In this document: positions 55,329 through 63,515 of the stretch, one piece after another
Numbering within the stretch: position 1 is the first letter of the stretch
How the letters are laid out: each line of letters opens with the position of its first letter
Assembly (NCBI GenBank): GCA_016235555.1
Contig: JACRKC010000114.1
Span: forward strand, 248,001 to 312,000
Direction of reading: 5' to 3'
DNA: 64,000 nt
DNA from: Verrucomicrobiota bacterium
GTDB taxonomy: Bacteria > Verrucomicrobiota > Verrucomicrobiia > Opitutales > Opitutaceae
Made by a program: the position numbers and the translations under genes
The notes under the pieces: generated by a model
What the model saw: the letters and a program-made list of their open reading frames with translations, nothing else
Told to the model about the DNA's origin: nothing
Databases searched by the model: none

Positions 55329-55603
55329 GGGAACTGAACCACTAATGCACAGGGCGGCGGAGCCGCAACCAAAGCTTCGACCAAGGCATTCTTGACCGCA
55401 GATAACGCGGATATCGCGGACAGCGGAAGGAATACCCCGGTCCATCCGCGCCATCTGCGTAATCTGCGGTGAATGGATTGGAAATCTTCGTCGCAAGACG
55501 CGTGCATGTTCAGGGATAGTGAAACACTGATACCCGCGAATCCAGACCTTCGGATTTTTGCTTCATTCGTGCCCATTAGTGTCCATTAGTGGTTTCCCAC
55601 CCG
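55329..55603. repeat. Composite repeat region with a family C relative
   Basis: GGAGCCGCAACCAAAGC (near 55367) and GACCGCAGATAACGCGGAT facing ATCTGCGTAATCTGCGGT (55396-55472) match parts of the palindrome at 7511-7677. An outer pair, AACCACTAATGCAC (about 55337) and CCCATTAGTGTCC continuing as ATTAGTGGTT (about 55571-55594), resembles other nested arms. It is gene-free and separates the divergent ispE and pyrF genes, so both promoters must lie in or beside it. Confidence 0.6.
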
Positions 55604-56299
55604 ATGCCCTGCGACCTGATCCTCGTTCTCGACGCCCAATCACCGCGTGAAGTCACGCCCGCGCTTCGCCAACTCCAAGGCACCGTGCGCACCGTCAAGG
55701 TGGGCCTCGAAATGTTCACCGCCTGCGGCCCCGACTGCGTGCGCGAGATCGCGGGCCTCGGCTTCGATGTCTTCCTCGACCTCAAGCTCCACGACATCCC
55801 CAACACCGTCGCCAAAGCCGTCGAATCCGCCGCCAAGCTGCCCATCAAAATGCTCACTCTCCACACCGGCGGCGGCCGCGAGATGATGTCGTGGGCCGCG
55901 AAAGCCCAGCAACAGCACAAACCCAACCTCCTCCTCCTCGGGGTCACCGTGCTCACCTCGATGAGCGCCGCCGGCCTCGCCGAAACCGGCGTTGCCGATT
56001 CCCCGGAAAAACAAGTCGTCCGCCTCGGCCGCCTCGCCGTCGACTCCGGCCTGCGTGGCCTCGTCTGCTCGCCGCTCGAAATCGCCCCGCTCCGCGCCGT
56101 GCTCCCGCGCGAGGTCGCGCTGGTCACCCCGGGCATCCGCCCGCGCGGCGCTGACGCCGGCGACCAGACGCGCATCATGACTCCCGCCGAAGCCGCCGCC
56201 GCCGGCTCCACCTACATCGTCGTCGGCCGCCCCATCTTCAAGGCCCCCGACCCCGTCGCCGCCGCCCGCGCGATCCTCGCGGAACTTTCAAGTGTTTGA
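55604..56299 (+). CDS. pyrF: Orotidine 5'-phosphate decarboxylase
   Basis: A 231-residue TIM-barrel enzyme that makes UMP from OMP. It opens CDLILVLDAQSP, has the catalytic DLKLHDIPNTV (Lys and two Asp of the charged network) and ends with LVTPGIRP and VGRPIFKAPDPVAAAR, as in bacterial type 1 PyrF. The ATG at 55604 is preferred to a GTG at 55589 that would add five residues. ispD follows 36 bp later across a short CTCAACTCTC repeat. Confidence 0.94.
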   Translation: MPCDLILVLDAQSPREVTPALRQLQGTVRTVKVGLEMFTACGPDCVREIAGLGFDVFLDLKLHDIPNTVAKAVESAAKLPIKMLTLHTGGGREMMSWAAKAQQQHKPNLLLLGVTVLTSMSAAGLAETGVADSPEKQVVRLGRLAVDSGLRGLVCSPLEIAPLRAVLPREVALVTPGIRPRGADAGDQTRIMTPAEAAAAGSTYIVVGRPIFKAPDPVAAARAILAELSSV

Positions 56300-56335
56300 G
56301 ACTCTCAACTCTCAGCCCTCAACTCTCAACCAACC

Positions 56336-57076
56336 ATGTCCCGCACCGCCGCCATTCTTCTCGCCGCCGGCAGCGGCACGCGCATGGCCGGCACCGTCGC
56401 CGACAAAGTCCTCGCGCCCCTCGCCGGCCGCCCCGTCTTTGCACACTCCGTCGCCGCGTTCATGCAGAGCTCCATCGCGGATCTCTACGTGATCGTGCAC
56501 CGCGACCAGCGCCAGATGATGGAACTCTCCGCCTACGCGCCCACGCCATCCGTGCTCGTGAGCGGCGGACGCGAGCGCCAGGACTCCGTCGCCGCCGCCC
56601 TCGCCGCGCTTCCGCCCGACATCGCGCATGTGTTCATCCACGATTGCGCCCGCCCGCTGGTCCGTCCCGAGCAACTCGTCGCGCTCCACAAAATCGTCCG
56701 CCGCGAAAACGCCGTCGTGCTCGCCCACCGCGTGACCGACACTATCAAAGAGCACAGCCCGTCCGCCCGGCTTCGCACGCTCGAACGCCCCCGCCTCTGG
56801 GCGATGGAGACGCCGCAGGTTTTTTCGCGCGATCTCATCTGCCGCGCCTACGCCCGCGTCGCGAAGAAGAAGCTCCGCATCACCGACGACGCCCAGGCCG
56901 TCGAGCAACTCGGCCACCCCATCGCGCTCCTCGAAAACACCTTTCCGAACCCGAAGCTCACCACCCCCGCCGACCTCGGCTATCTCGAGTTTCTGCTCGC
57001 GTCTCACTCCCCGGAAGACTCCAAACGCCAATACCCAAACTCCAAAGAAATCCCAAACGATAAACCTCAAGACTGA
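56336..57076 (+). CDS. ispD: 2-C-methyl-D-erythritol 4-phosphate cytidylyltransferase
   Basis: A 246-residue enzyme that joins CTP to methylerythritol phosphate. AAILLAAGSGTRM with Lys24 (VADKVLAPLAG) forms the CTP loop; VLVSGGRERQDSV, HDCARPLV and TPQVFS are further family motifs. The final ~20 residues (SKRQYPNSKEIPNDKPQ) do not look like IspD and are encoded by an arm of an inverted repeat (57018-57129), so the native C-terminus has probably been extended. ispF follows 54 bp later. Confidence 0.93.
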   Translation: MSRTAAILLAAGSGTRMAGTVADKVLAPLAGRPVFAHSVAAFMQSSIADLYVIVHRDQRQMMELSAYAPTPSVLVSGGRERQDSVAAALAALPPDIAHVFIHDCARPLVRPEQLVALHKIVRRENAVVLAHRVTDTIKEHSPSARLRTLERPRLWAMETPQVFSRDLICRAYARVAKKKLRITDDAQAVEQLGHPIALLENTFPNPKLTTPADLGYLEFLLASHSPEDSKRQYPNSKEIPNDKPQD

Positions 57077-57129
57077 TTCATTCGACCTTGATCATGTTTT
57101 GGGATTTGGCGTTTGGCCTTTGAGATTTT
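57018..57129. repeat. Inverted repeat spanning the ispD 3' end and the ispD-ispF gap
   Basis: ACTCCAAACGCCAATACCC (57018-57036) and a following AACTCCAAAGAAATCCCAAA face TTGGGATTTGGCGTTTGGCC (57098-57117). The left arm is in frame at the end of ispD; the right arm abuts the ispF start. Confidence 0.65.
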
Positions 57130-57130
57130 C

Positions 57131-57610
57131 ATGAAGTATCGCATCGGCCACGGCTACGACATCCACCGCCTCGTCCCCGGTCGTCCGCTCGTGCTCGGCG
57201 GCGTGCGCTTCGCCACTGATTATGGCCTCGACGGCCACTCCGACGCCGACTGTCTCACCCACGCGATCTGCGACGCGCTCCTCGGCGCCGCCGCGCTCCC
57301 CGACATCGGCCACTTTTTTCCGAACACCGATCCCGCTTACAAGAACGCCGACTCGCAGGTCCTCCTCCAACGCGTCGTCGCTGAGATCACCAAGCTCGGT
57401 TTCAACATCGCCAACATCGACGCCAGCCTCATCGCCGAGAAACCGAAGATCGCTCCGCGCCTCGCCGAGATGAAGGCCGCGCTCGCCCGCTCCACCGGCC
57501 TGCTCCCCGACGAGATCGGCCTCAAGGCGACGACCAACGAGGGCGTCGGCGATCTCGGCCGCGGCCTCGCCATCGCCGCCCACGCCGTCGCCCTCATCTA
57601 CCGATCCTGA
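57131..57610 (+). CDS. ispF: 2-C-methyl-D-erythritol 2,4-cyclodiphosphate synthase
   Basis: A 159-residue trimeric zinc enzyme of the MEP pathway. RIGHGYDIHRL supplies metal ligands Asp10 and His12, DGHSDADCLTHAICDALLGA the third histidine and substrate loop, and ATTNEGVGDLGRG the C-terminal CMP/isoprenoid contact region. The ATG at 57131 is preferred to 57113, which starts in the repeat. With ispD it forms the usual ispDF pair. Confidence 0.95.
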   Translation: MKYRIGHGYDIHRLVPGRPLVLGGVRFATDYGLDGHSDADCLTHAICDALLGAAALPDIGHFFPNTDPAYKNADSQVLLQRVVAEITKLGFNIANIDASLIAEKPKIAPRLAEMKAALARSTGLLPDEIGLKATTNEGVGDLGRGLAIAAHAVALIYRS

Positions 57611-57616
57611 CTTCTC

Positions 57617-59233
57617 ATGCTCCGCCTGCTCCTCTCCGTTCTCGGTCTTCTGTCTTCGGCCCTCTGTCTCAGCTCCTGCGCCAAGCGCGAAACCGTCGTC
57701 GACCGTGCCACGCGCGAAGGCATCCTCCACCTCAGCGTCGGCTACGAGCCCAGCGACCTCGATCCCCACACCGTCACCGGCCTCGGCGATGCGCGCATCA
57801 TCCAATCGCTGTTCGAGCCACTTGTTTCCTTCGAGCCCGTCACGCTCAAACCCGTCCCCGCCCTCGCCGAACGCTGGGCGGTCTCGCCGGATGGCCTCAC
57901 CTACACGTTTCATCTCCGGCCCGATGCCAAGTGGAGCAACGGCGAACCCATCACCGCGCAGGACTGCGTCGATTCCTGGCGTCGCATTCTCACGCCCTCG
58001 CTCGCCGCCGACTACGCCTACTTCCTCTACCTGATCAAAGGCGCCGAGAATTTCCACAAGGGCCGCGCCAAGGATTTTTCCTCCGTCGCCGCCAAGGCCG
58101 CCGACGCCACCACCCTCACCGTCACCCTCACCAACCCCGCGCCCTACTTTCTCCAGATCCTGCTCAACTCCCCGTGGCGCCCCGTCAACCTCCGCGCCAT
58201 CGCCGCCGCCGGCGATCCCTACAAACGCGGCCAGCCGTGGACCAAACCCGGCCGCCTCGTGTCGAGCGGCCCCTTTGTCCTGAAGGAATGGACCCCGCAC
58301 CAGCACGTGATCGTCGAAAAATCGCCGACCTACTGGGATCGCGCCAGGGTGAAGCTCAACGCCATCCACTTCTACCCGATCGACAACAACGACGCCGAGG
58401 AGCGCGCGTTCCGCGCCGGCCAGCTCCACGCCACTTGGGCGCTCCCGCTCTCGAAAGTCCGCCCGCTCCAAAACGAAAAATCCCCGTCGCTCCGCATCGA
58501 CGCCAACCTCGAAACCTACTTCTTCCGCGTCAACGTCCGCAAAGCCCCGCTCACCGACGCCCGCATCCGCCGCGCCCTCTCGCTCTCGATCAACCGCGCG
58601 CTCATCGCCGACAAGATCCTCCCCGGTGGCCGCACGCCCGCGCCGACTTTCGTTCCGCCACTGCTCAAGGACTACACGCCGCCCGCGCGGAAGGACTACG
58701 ACCTCGCCGCCGCCCGCCAGCTCCTCGCCGACGCCGGACACGCCGATGGCAAGGGCCTGCCCCCGATCGAAATTCTCTACAACAACTCCGAAATCCTCCG
58801 CCTCGTCGCTGAAGCCATCCAGCAGATGTGGCGCCGCGACCTCGGGCTCGACGTGCGCCTCGTGAATCAGGAATACAAGGTCGTCTTCGCCAACCGCCGC
58901 GCCGGCGATTACCAAGTGCTGCTCAGCACGTGGACCGCCGACTACCTCGACGCCACCACCTTCCTCGACATGTGGCGCAGCGACTCCGGCAACAACCACA
59001 CCGGCTGGTCCGATCCCGCCTACGACGCCCTCGCCACCAAGGCCGACGCCACCGTCGACCCCGTCGCCCGCGCCGCCCTGCTCCAGCAGGAAGAAACGCT
59101 GGTCCTCGACGCCGCCCCGATCATCCCCGTCTATTTCAACACGCACGTCTACCTGCTCCACCCCTCGGTCAAAGGCTGGCAGCCCACGCCGATGGATCAC
59201 GCCGACTACCGTTATGTGTGGCTGGAAAAATAA
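57617..59233 (+). CDS. OppA-like peptide ABC-transporter substrate-binding lipoprotein
   Basis: A 538-residue family 5 solute-binding protein. The leader ends in the lipobox LSSC (about residues 18-21). SVGYEPSDLDPHTVTG, the family signature region FHLRPDAKWSNGEPITAQDCV, VSSGPFVLKEW and the C-terminal MDHADYRYVWLE-type end are typical of oligopeptide binders. No permease or ATPase gene is present in the window. A second OppA-like protein starts at 63516. The leader is encoded by a TCTTCTGTCTTC-type repeat like that of the 42360 lipoprotein. Confidence 0.87.
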   Translation: MLRLLLSVLGLLSSALCLSSCAKRETVVDRATREGILHLSVGYEPSDLDPHTVTGLGDARIIQSLFEPLVSFEPVTLKPVPALAERWAVSPDGLTYTFHLRPDAKWSNGEPITAQDCVDSWRRILTPSLAADYAYFLYLIKGAENFHKGRAKDFSSVAAKAADATTLTVTLTNPAPYFLQILLNSPWRPVNLRAIAAAGDPYKRGQPWTKPGRLVSSGPFVLKEWTPHQHVIVEKSPTYWDRARVKLNAIHFYPIDNNDAEERAFRAGQLHATWALPLSKVRPLQNEKSPSLRIDANLETYFFRVNVRKAPLTDARIRRALSLSINRALIADKILPGGRTPAPTFVPPLLKDYTPPARKDYDLAAARQLLADAGHADGKGLPPIEILYNNSEILRLVAEAIQQMWRRDLGLDVRLVNQEYKVVFANRRAGDYQVLLSTWTADYLDATTFLDMWRSDSGNNHTGWSDPAYDALATKADATVDPVARAALLQQEETLVLDAAPIIPVYFNTHVYLLHPSVKGWQPTPMDHADYRYVWLEK

Positions 59234-60452
59234 TCGGACGCACGCGGCGCTGCTGGCGCTCGCCTCAGTTCTCGTGCTTCCACTCCGCGCGGAGCCGCTG
59301 ATGGCCTATGTCGGCACGTTCAGCTCCCCGCTCCGCGACATGCTGCCGACGCAGGTCGATCTACCGCCGGGCAACGGCCGCGGCATCCACCTCTTCCAAG
59401 TCGATCGCGTCACGGGCGCGCTGACGCCGAGCGGCGCCTACGAACTCGGCACCAGCCCAAACTGCCTCGCGATCAACGCCGCCGGCACGCGAATGTATTC
59501 CACCAACGAGACCGATCGCGTCGGCGAGGGGAAGGAAGGCACCGTTAGCGCCTTTGCGATCAATCGCGACGACGGACAACTGACCTTGCTCAACACGGTC
59601 CGCTCCGGCGGGCACGGGCCCACCTACGTCAGCATTCACCCGTCAGGCAGATTTCTGCTCATCGCCAACTATTTCGCCGGCTCCGTCGCGGTGCTGCCGA
59701 TCCTGCCCGACGGCCGCCTCGGCGCCGCCACCGACGTGAAGTCGGACAGCGGCCCCATCGGCCCACGCCAGGCGACGAATGCTCCGTCCGGCAGCTTCGC
59801 GTTCAGCGGCCACGACCGCACCCACGCGCACATGATTCAGTCGGACGCCTCCGGCCGTTTCGTGCTGCACGTCGATCTCGGCCTCGATCGCATCTACGTC
59901 TGGAAATTCGACGATCGCGCCGGCACGCTCACCGCGAACGATCCGCCGTTCGTCTCGCTCCCGCCAGGCGATGGGCCGCGCCATTTCGCCTTCCACCCCA
60001 ACGGCCGCTGGTGCTACTCGCTCCAGGAGGAAGGCTCGACCGTCGTCCTGTTCGACTACGACGGTTCGCGCGGCCGGCTCGCCCCGCGCCAGACCATTTC
60101 CAGCCTGCCGCCCGGTTTCGCCGGCAGCAATTTCTGCTCGGAGATCCTCGTTTCGCCCGACGGCCGATTCGTCTATGCCGGCAATCGCCTGCACGACAGC
60201 ATCGGCATCTTCGCCATCGGCGCGACGGGTGAGCTGACCTTTGTCGGCGAGGAATGGACGCACGGCAATTATCCCCGCAGCTTCAATTTCGATCCCACCG
60301 GTGGATTTCTTTATTGCTGCAACCAGCGCGGCGACAACGTCGCGGTCTTTCGCGTGGATCGCGCCACCGGCAAGCTGAGCTTCACGGGCCATTACGCCCC
60401 CGTCGGCAACCCCTCCGCAATCGTGTTCCTCGATCTTTCGCGCACGAAATGA
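59214..60452 (+). CDS. Exported lactonase-family beta-propeller protein (6-phosphogluconolactonase-like)
   Basis: A 412-residue protein with an N-terminal hydrophobic leader (ALLALASVLVLPLRAEP) and a seven-bladed propeller of repeated blades such as AYVGTFSS, THAHMIQSDASGRFVLHVDLG and FCSEILVSPDGRFVYAGNR, as in YbhE/Pgl lactonases and muconate-lactonising-like proteins. The ATG at 59214 overlaps the OppA-like gene by 20 bp. As an exported member it probably acts on an extracellular or periplasmic sugar lactone; the substrate is not visible. Confidence 0.85.
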   Translation: MCGWKNNRTHAALLALASVLVLPLRAEPLMAYVGTFSSPLRDMLPTQVDLPPGNGRGIHLFQVDRVTGALTPSGAYELGTSPNCLAINAAGTRMYSTNETDRVGEGKEGTVSAFAINRDDGQLTLLNTVRSGGHGPTYVSIHPSGRFLLIANYFAGSVAVLPILPDGRLGAATDVKSDSGPIGPRQATNAPSGSFAFSGHDRTHAHMIQSDASGRFVLHVDLGLDRIYVWKFDDRAGTLTANDPPFVSLPPGDGPRHFAFHPNGRWCYSLQEEGSTVVLFDYDGSRGRLAPRQTISSLPPGFAGSNFCSEILVSPDGRFVYAGNRLHDSIGIFAIGATGELTFVGEEWTHGNYPRSFNFDPTGGFLYCCNQRGDNVAVFRVDRATGKLSFTGHYAPVGNPSAIVFLDLSRTK

Positions 60453-60665
60453 TCCCGCTGGCGTCGCGAGCCAGCCTCACGGGCCGAACGCGCGCGCATT
60501 GTTGGCCAAAAAGTGACGAGGCCCCGCGATTGCACTCGCGCCCTCCGCCCATCACGTTGCCGCAAGCTTATCGACGCCCCGCACGCCACGCCGACTTCGT
60601 CGCCCCGACTCCGCCAGCCGTCGCGACCGCTTTCCCCGACAAGCCCCCCTTCCTCTCGCACCGCC

Positions 60666-61946
60666 ATGAACACCACCCCGTCTCTCACCCGCCGTGATTT
60701 CCTCGTTCTCGGCACGGCCGCCGTCGCCGCCCCGGCCATCCTCCGCGGAGCCGAACCCACGAAAGACCCCGTCCGCCTCGGCCACATCGGCCTCGGCACC
60801 CGCGGCTGGGATCTCATCAAATACACCGGCGCGATCCCCGAGGCCAAAGTTGTTGCGCTCTGCGACGTCTACACGCCGCACCTCGAGCGCGGCGCCGCCG
60901 CCTGTGGCAATCCCGACGTCAAGCGCTACGCCGACTACCACGACCTGCTCTCCGACAAGAACGTCGAGGCCGTCATCATCGCCACGCCCGACCACTGGCA
61001 CGAGCAGATGGTCCTCGACGCCGTCGCCGCCGGCAAAGCGATCTATTGCGAGAAAGGTCTCACCACCTCCATCGCCGCCGCCAAACGCATGCGCGCCGCC
61101 ATCAAGAAAGCCGGCACCGTCTTCCAACTCGGCCACCAAGGCCGCCAGTTGCCCGCCACCGCCGAAGCCGGCCGCCTTATCCGCGACGGCAAGATCGGCG
61201 CCGTGACGATGATTCACGTCGGCCGTTTCTTCAACGGCACCAAGGAGCGCGCCCCATGGCGCTGGTATGGCTACTACAGCCAGTGGGATCGCCCCGACCC
61301 GAAGCAGGTGCTCAAGCAACTCGATTGGAGCAAATGGCTCGGGCAGTTGCCCAAGATCGAATTCAACGAGCGCCACTTCTGGCACTGGCGTTGTTACTGG
61401 CCCTACGGCACCGGCCAGGCCGGCGACCTGCTCACGCACGAAATGGATCACGTGCAGACCGTGCTCGGCTGGGGCATCCCCGACACCTGCGCGTGCACGG
61501 GCCTCAACACCTTCTATCACGACGATCGCGAAGTGCCCGACACCTGGACGGCCGCCTATCGTTTCGTGAAACAAAACTGCCTGCTCACCTTCGAGGGCTG
61601 CATGAACTCCGGCCGCCAGCAACCGCCCGAATACATCGGCCGCGAAGGCCGCCTCATCTTCAACGCCATCGGCCAGGACGCGAATCGCTTCTGGGTTTAT
61701 CCCGACGGCCCCGCCTTCCCGCACATGGGCCGCATGCCCGAGCCCACCTACAGTTTCGACCGCGCCAAGGCTCCGAAATGGCCGAGCCACATGGACGACT
61801 TCCTCGGCTGCGTGCGCACCGGCGGACGCCCCAAGTGCAACATCGACGAAGCGTTCATCGAAATCGCCACCGCGCTGATGAGCACCGAGTCGTATCGCCT
61901 CAAACGCGAAGTCCGCTGGGACACCGCCAAGGAAGAGATCGTCTGA
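60666..61946 (+). CDS. Exported Gfo/Idh/MocA-family oxidoreductase
   Basis: A 426-residue NAD(P)-dependent oxidoreductase with a twin-arginine leader (LTRRDFLVLGTAAVAAPAIL). The Rossmann motif GHIGLGTRGW, then ATPDHWHEQMVLDAVAAGK and YCEKGLTTS (the conserved EKP-like motif with Gly in place of Pro) lead into the C-terminal sugar-binding domain. Tat export suggests it is folded with its cofactor before export, as glucose-fructose oxidoreductase is. It sits between a lactonase and a fucosidase gene. Many PVC-group bacteria carry large sets of such proteins. Confidence 0.88.
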   Translation: MNTTPSLTRRDFLVLGTAAVAAPAILRGAEPTKDPVRLGHIGLGTRGWDLIKYTGAIPEAKVVALCDVYTPHLERGAAACGNPDVKRYADYHDLLSDKNVEAVIIATPDHWHEQMVLDAVAAGKAIYCEKGLTTSIAAAKRMRAAIKKAGTVFQLGHQGRQLPATAEAGRLIRDGKIGAVTMIHVGRFFNGTKERAPWRWYGYYSQWDRPDPKQVLKQLDWSKWLGQLPKIEFNERHFWHWRCYWPYGTGQAGDLLTHEMDHVQTVLGWGIPDTCACTGLNTFYHDDREVPDTWTAAYRFVKQNCLLTFEGCMNSGRQQPPEYIGREGRLIFNAIGQDANRFWVYPDGPAFPHMGRMPEPTYSFDRAKAPKWPSHMDDFLGCVRTGGRPKCNIDEAFIEIATALMSTESYRLKREVRWDTAKEEIV

Positions 61947-62019
61947 TTTTTCCTAACACGCTCACTCCGTAGCGGCCGACGTGAGGAGGCCGGCGCAATC
62001 GAACACACTTATCACTCCC

Positions 62020-63492
62020 ATGCCCCGTAAACTCGCCTGCCTCCTGACGCTTCTCGCGCTCGCCGCCTCCACGCGCGCCGCGCCGCCGCCTGCCCCCTAC
62101 GGCGCCCTGCCCACCGAGCGCCAACTCCTCGCGCACGCCCGCGCCGCTTTCGCGTTCGTGCACTTCACGACCAACACGTTCACCGACCGCGAGTGGGGCT
62201 ACGGCGACGAATCGCCCGCGGTCTTCAACCCGACCGCCTTCGACCCCGACCAGATCGTCGGCGCGGCCAAGGACGCCGACCTCCGCGGCGTCATCCTTAC
62301 CGCCAAACACCACGACGGCTTCTGCCTCTGGCCGTCGAAGTTCACGGAGCATTCCGTGAAACACTCGCCGTGGAAAAACGGTCGCGGCGATGTCGTGCGC
62401 GAGATGGCCGACGCCTGCCGCCGCGCCGGTCTCGAGTTCGGCGTCTACCTCTCGCCCTGGGACCGCAACCGCGCCGACTACGGCCAGCCGAGTTACATTG
62501 AGTATTACCGTCATCAACTCCGCGAACTGCTCACGAACTATGGCCCGATCTTCGAAGTCTGGTTCGACGGCGCCAACGGCGGCGATGGCTACTACGGCGG
62601 CGCCCGCGAAAAACGAAAAATCGACAACACCACCTACTACGACTGGCCCAACACCTGGAAGATCGTCCGCGAACTCCAACCCCTCGCCGTGATGTTCAGC
62701 GACGCCGGCCCCGACGTGCGCTGGGTCGGCAACGAACGCGGCATCGCCGGCGATCCGTGCTGGGCCACGATCGACGCCGCCGGTTACTTCCCCGGCAAAG
62801 CCGATTCAAAAATCCTCAACTCCGGCACGCGCGGCGGCGCCATGTGGCTGCCGGCCGAGGTCGACGTCTCCATCCGCCCCGGCTGGTTTTACCACGAAAA
62901 GGAAGACGCCCGCGTAAAGACCGTCTCGCATCTTCTCCAAATCTACTTCGAGTCCGTCGGCCGCGGCGCCACGCTCAACCTCAACCTCCCGCCCGACCGC
63001 CGCGGCCAGATCCCCGCCGGCAACGTCGCGACCCTGCGCGAGTTCGGCCGCGTCCTCCGCGAAACCTTCGCGCGCAACCTCGCCGCTGGCGCCACCGCGA
63101 CTGCCACCAACACCCGCGGCCGCGACGCCACCTTCGCGCCGGCCAACGTTCTCCCAAAATCCCCGTCGTCTCCTCCACTCTACTGGTCGACTGACGACAC
63201 CGCCCTCACTCCCACGCTCACGCTCGATCTCGCCCGCCCCACCACCTTCGACGTCGTCCGCCTTCGCGAGCACATCGCCGTCGGCCAGCGCGTCGACACG
63301 TTCACCATCGAAATCTGGGAACGCGAATCGTGGCGCCAGATTGCCGCCGGCACGGCCATCGGCGGCCAGCGCCTCGTCCGCCTGTTTTCGCCGGTCACCA
63401 CCACCAAAGTCCGCGTGCGGTTCAGCGCCGTCGCCTGTCCGGCGATTTCCGAGGTGTCACTCTTTGCGCTCGCCGCCGTGCGCGATCCTTGA
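62020..63492 (+). CDS. Exported alpha-L-fucosidase (GH29)
   Basis: A 490-residue protein with a signal peptide (LACLLTLLALAASTRAA). The GH29 TIM barrel shows VHFTTNTFTDREWGYGDE, AKHHDGFCLWPS and the nucleophile Asp183 in EVWFDGANGG. The C-terminal ~150 residues (from about residue 345) form a discoidin-like beta domain (LARPTTFDVVRLREHIAVGQR). It should remove terminal fucose from glycans outside the cytoplasm. The ATG at 62020 is preferred to a GTG at 61981. It ends a sugar-processing block with the oxidoreductase and lactonase genes. Confidence 0.9.
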   Translation: MPRKLACLLTLLALAASTRAAPPPAPYGALPTERQLLAHARAAFAFVHFTTNTFTDREWGYGDESPAVFNPTAFDPDQIVGAAKDADLRGVILTAKHHDGFCLWPSKFTEHSVKHSPWKNGRGDVVREMADACRRAGLEFGVYLSPWDRNRADYGQPSYIEYYRHQLRELLTNYGPIFEVWFDGANGGDGYYGGAREKRKIDNTTYYDWPNTWKIVRELQPLAVMFSDAGPDVRWVGNERGIAGDPCWATIDAAGYFPGKADSKILNSGTRGGAMWLPAEVDVSIRPGWFYHEKEDARVKTVSHLLQIYFESVGRGATLNLNLPPDRRGQIPAGNVATLREFGRVLRETFARNLAAGATATATNTRGRDATFAPANVLPKSPSSPPLYWSTDDTALTPTLTLDLARPTTFDVVRLREHIAVGQRVDTFTIEIWERESWRQIAAGTAIGGQRLVRLFSPVTTTKVRVRFSAVACPAISEVSLFALAAVRDP

Positions 63493-63515
63493 ATCTCTGC
63501 GCGTTGCCCACGCGC

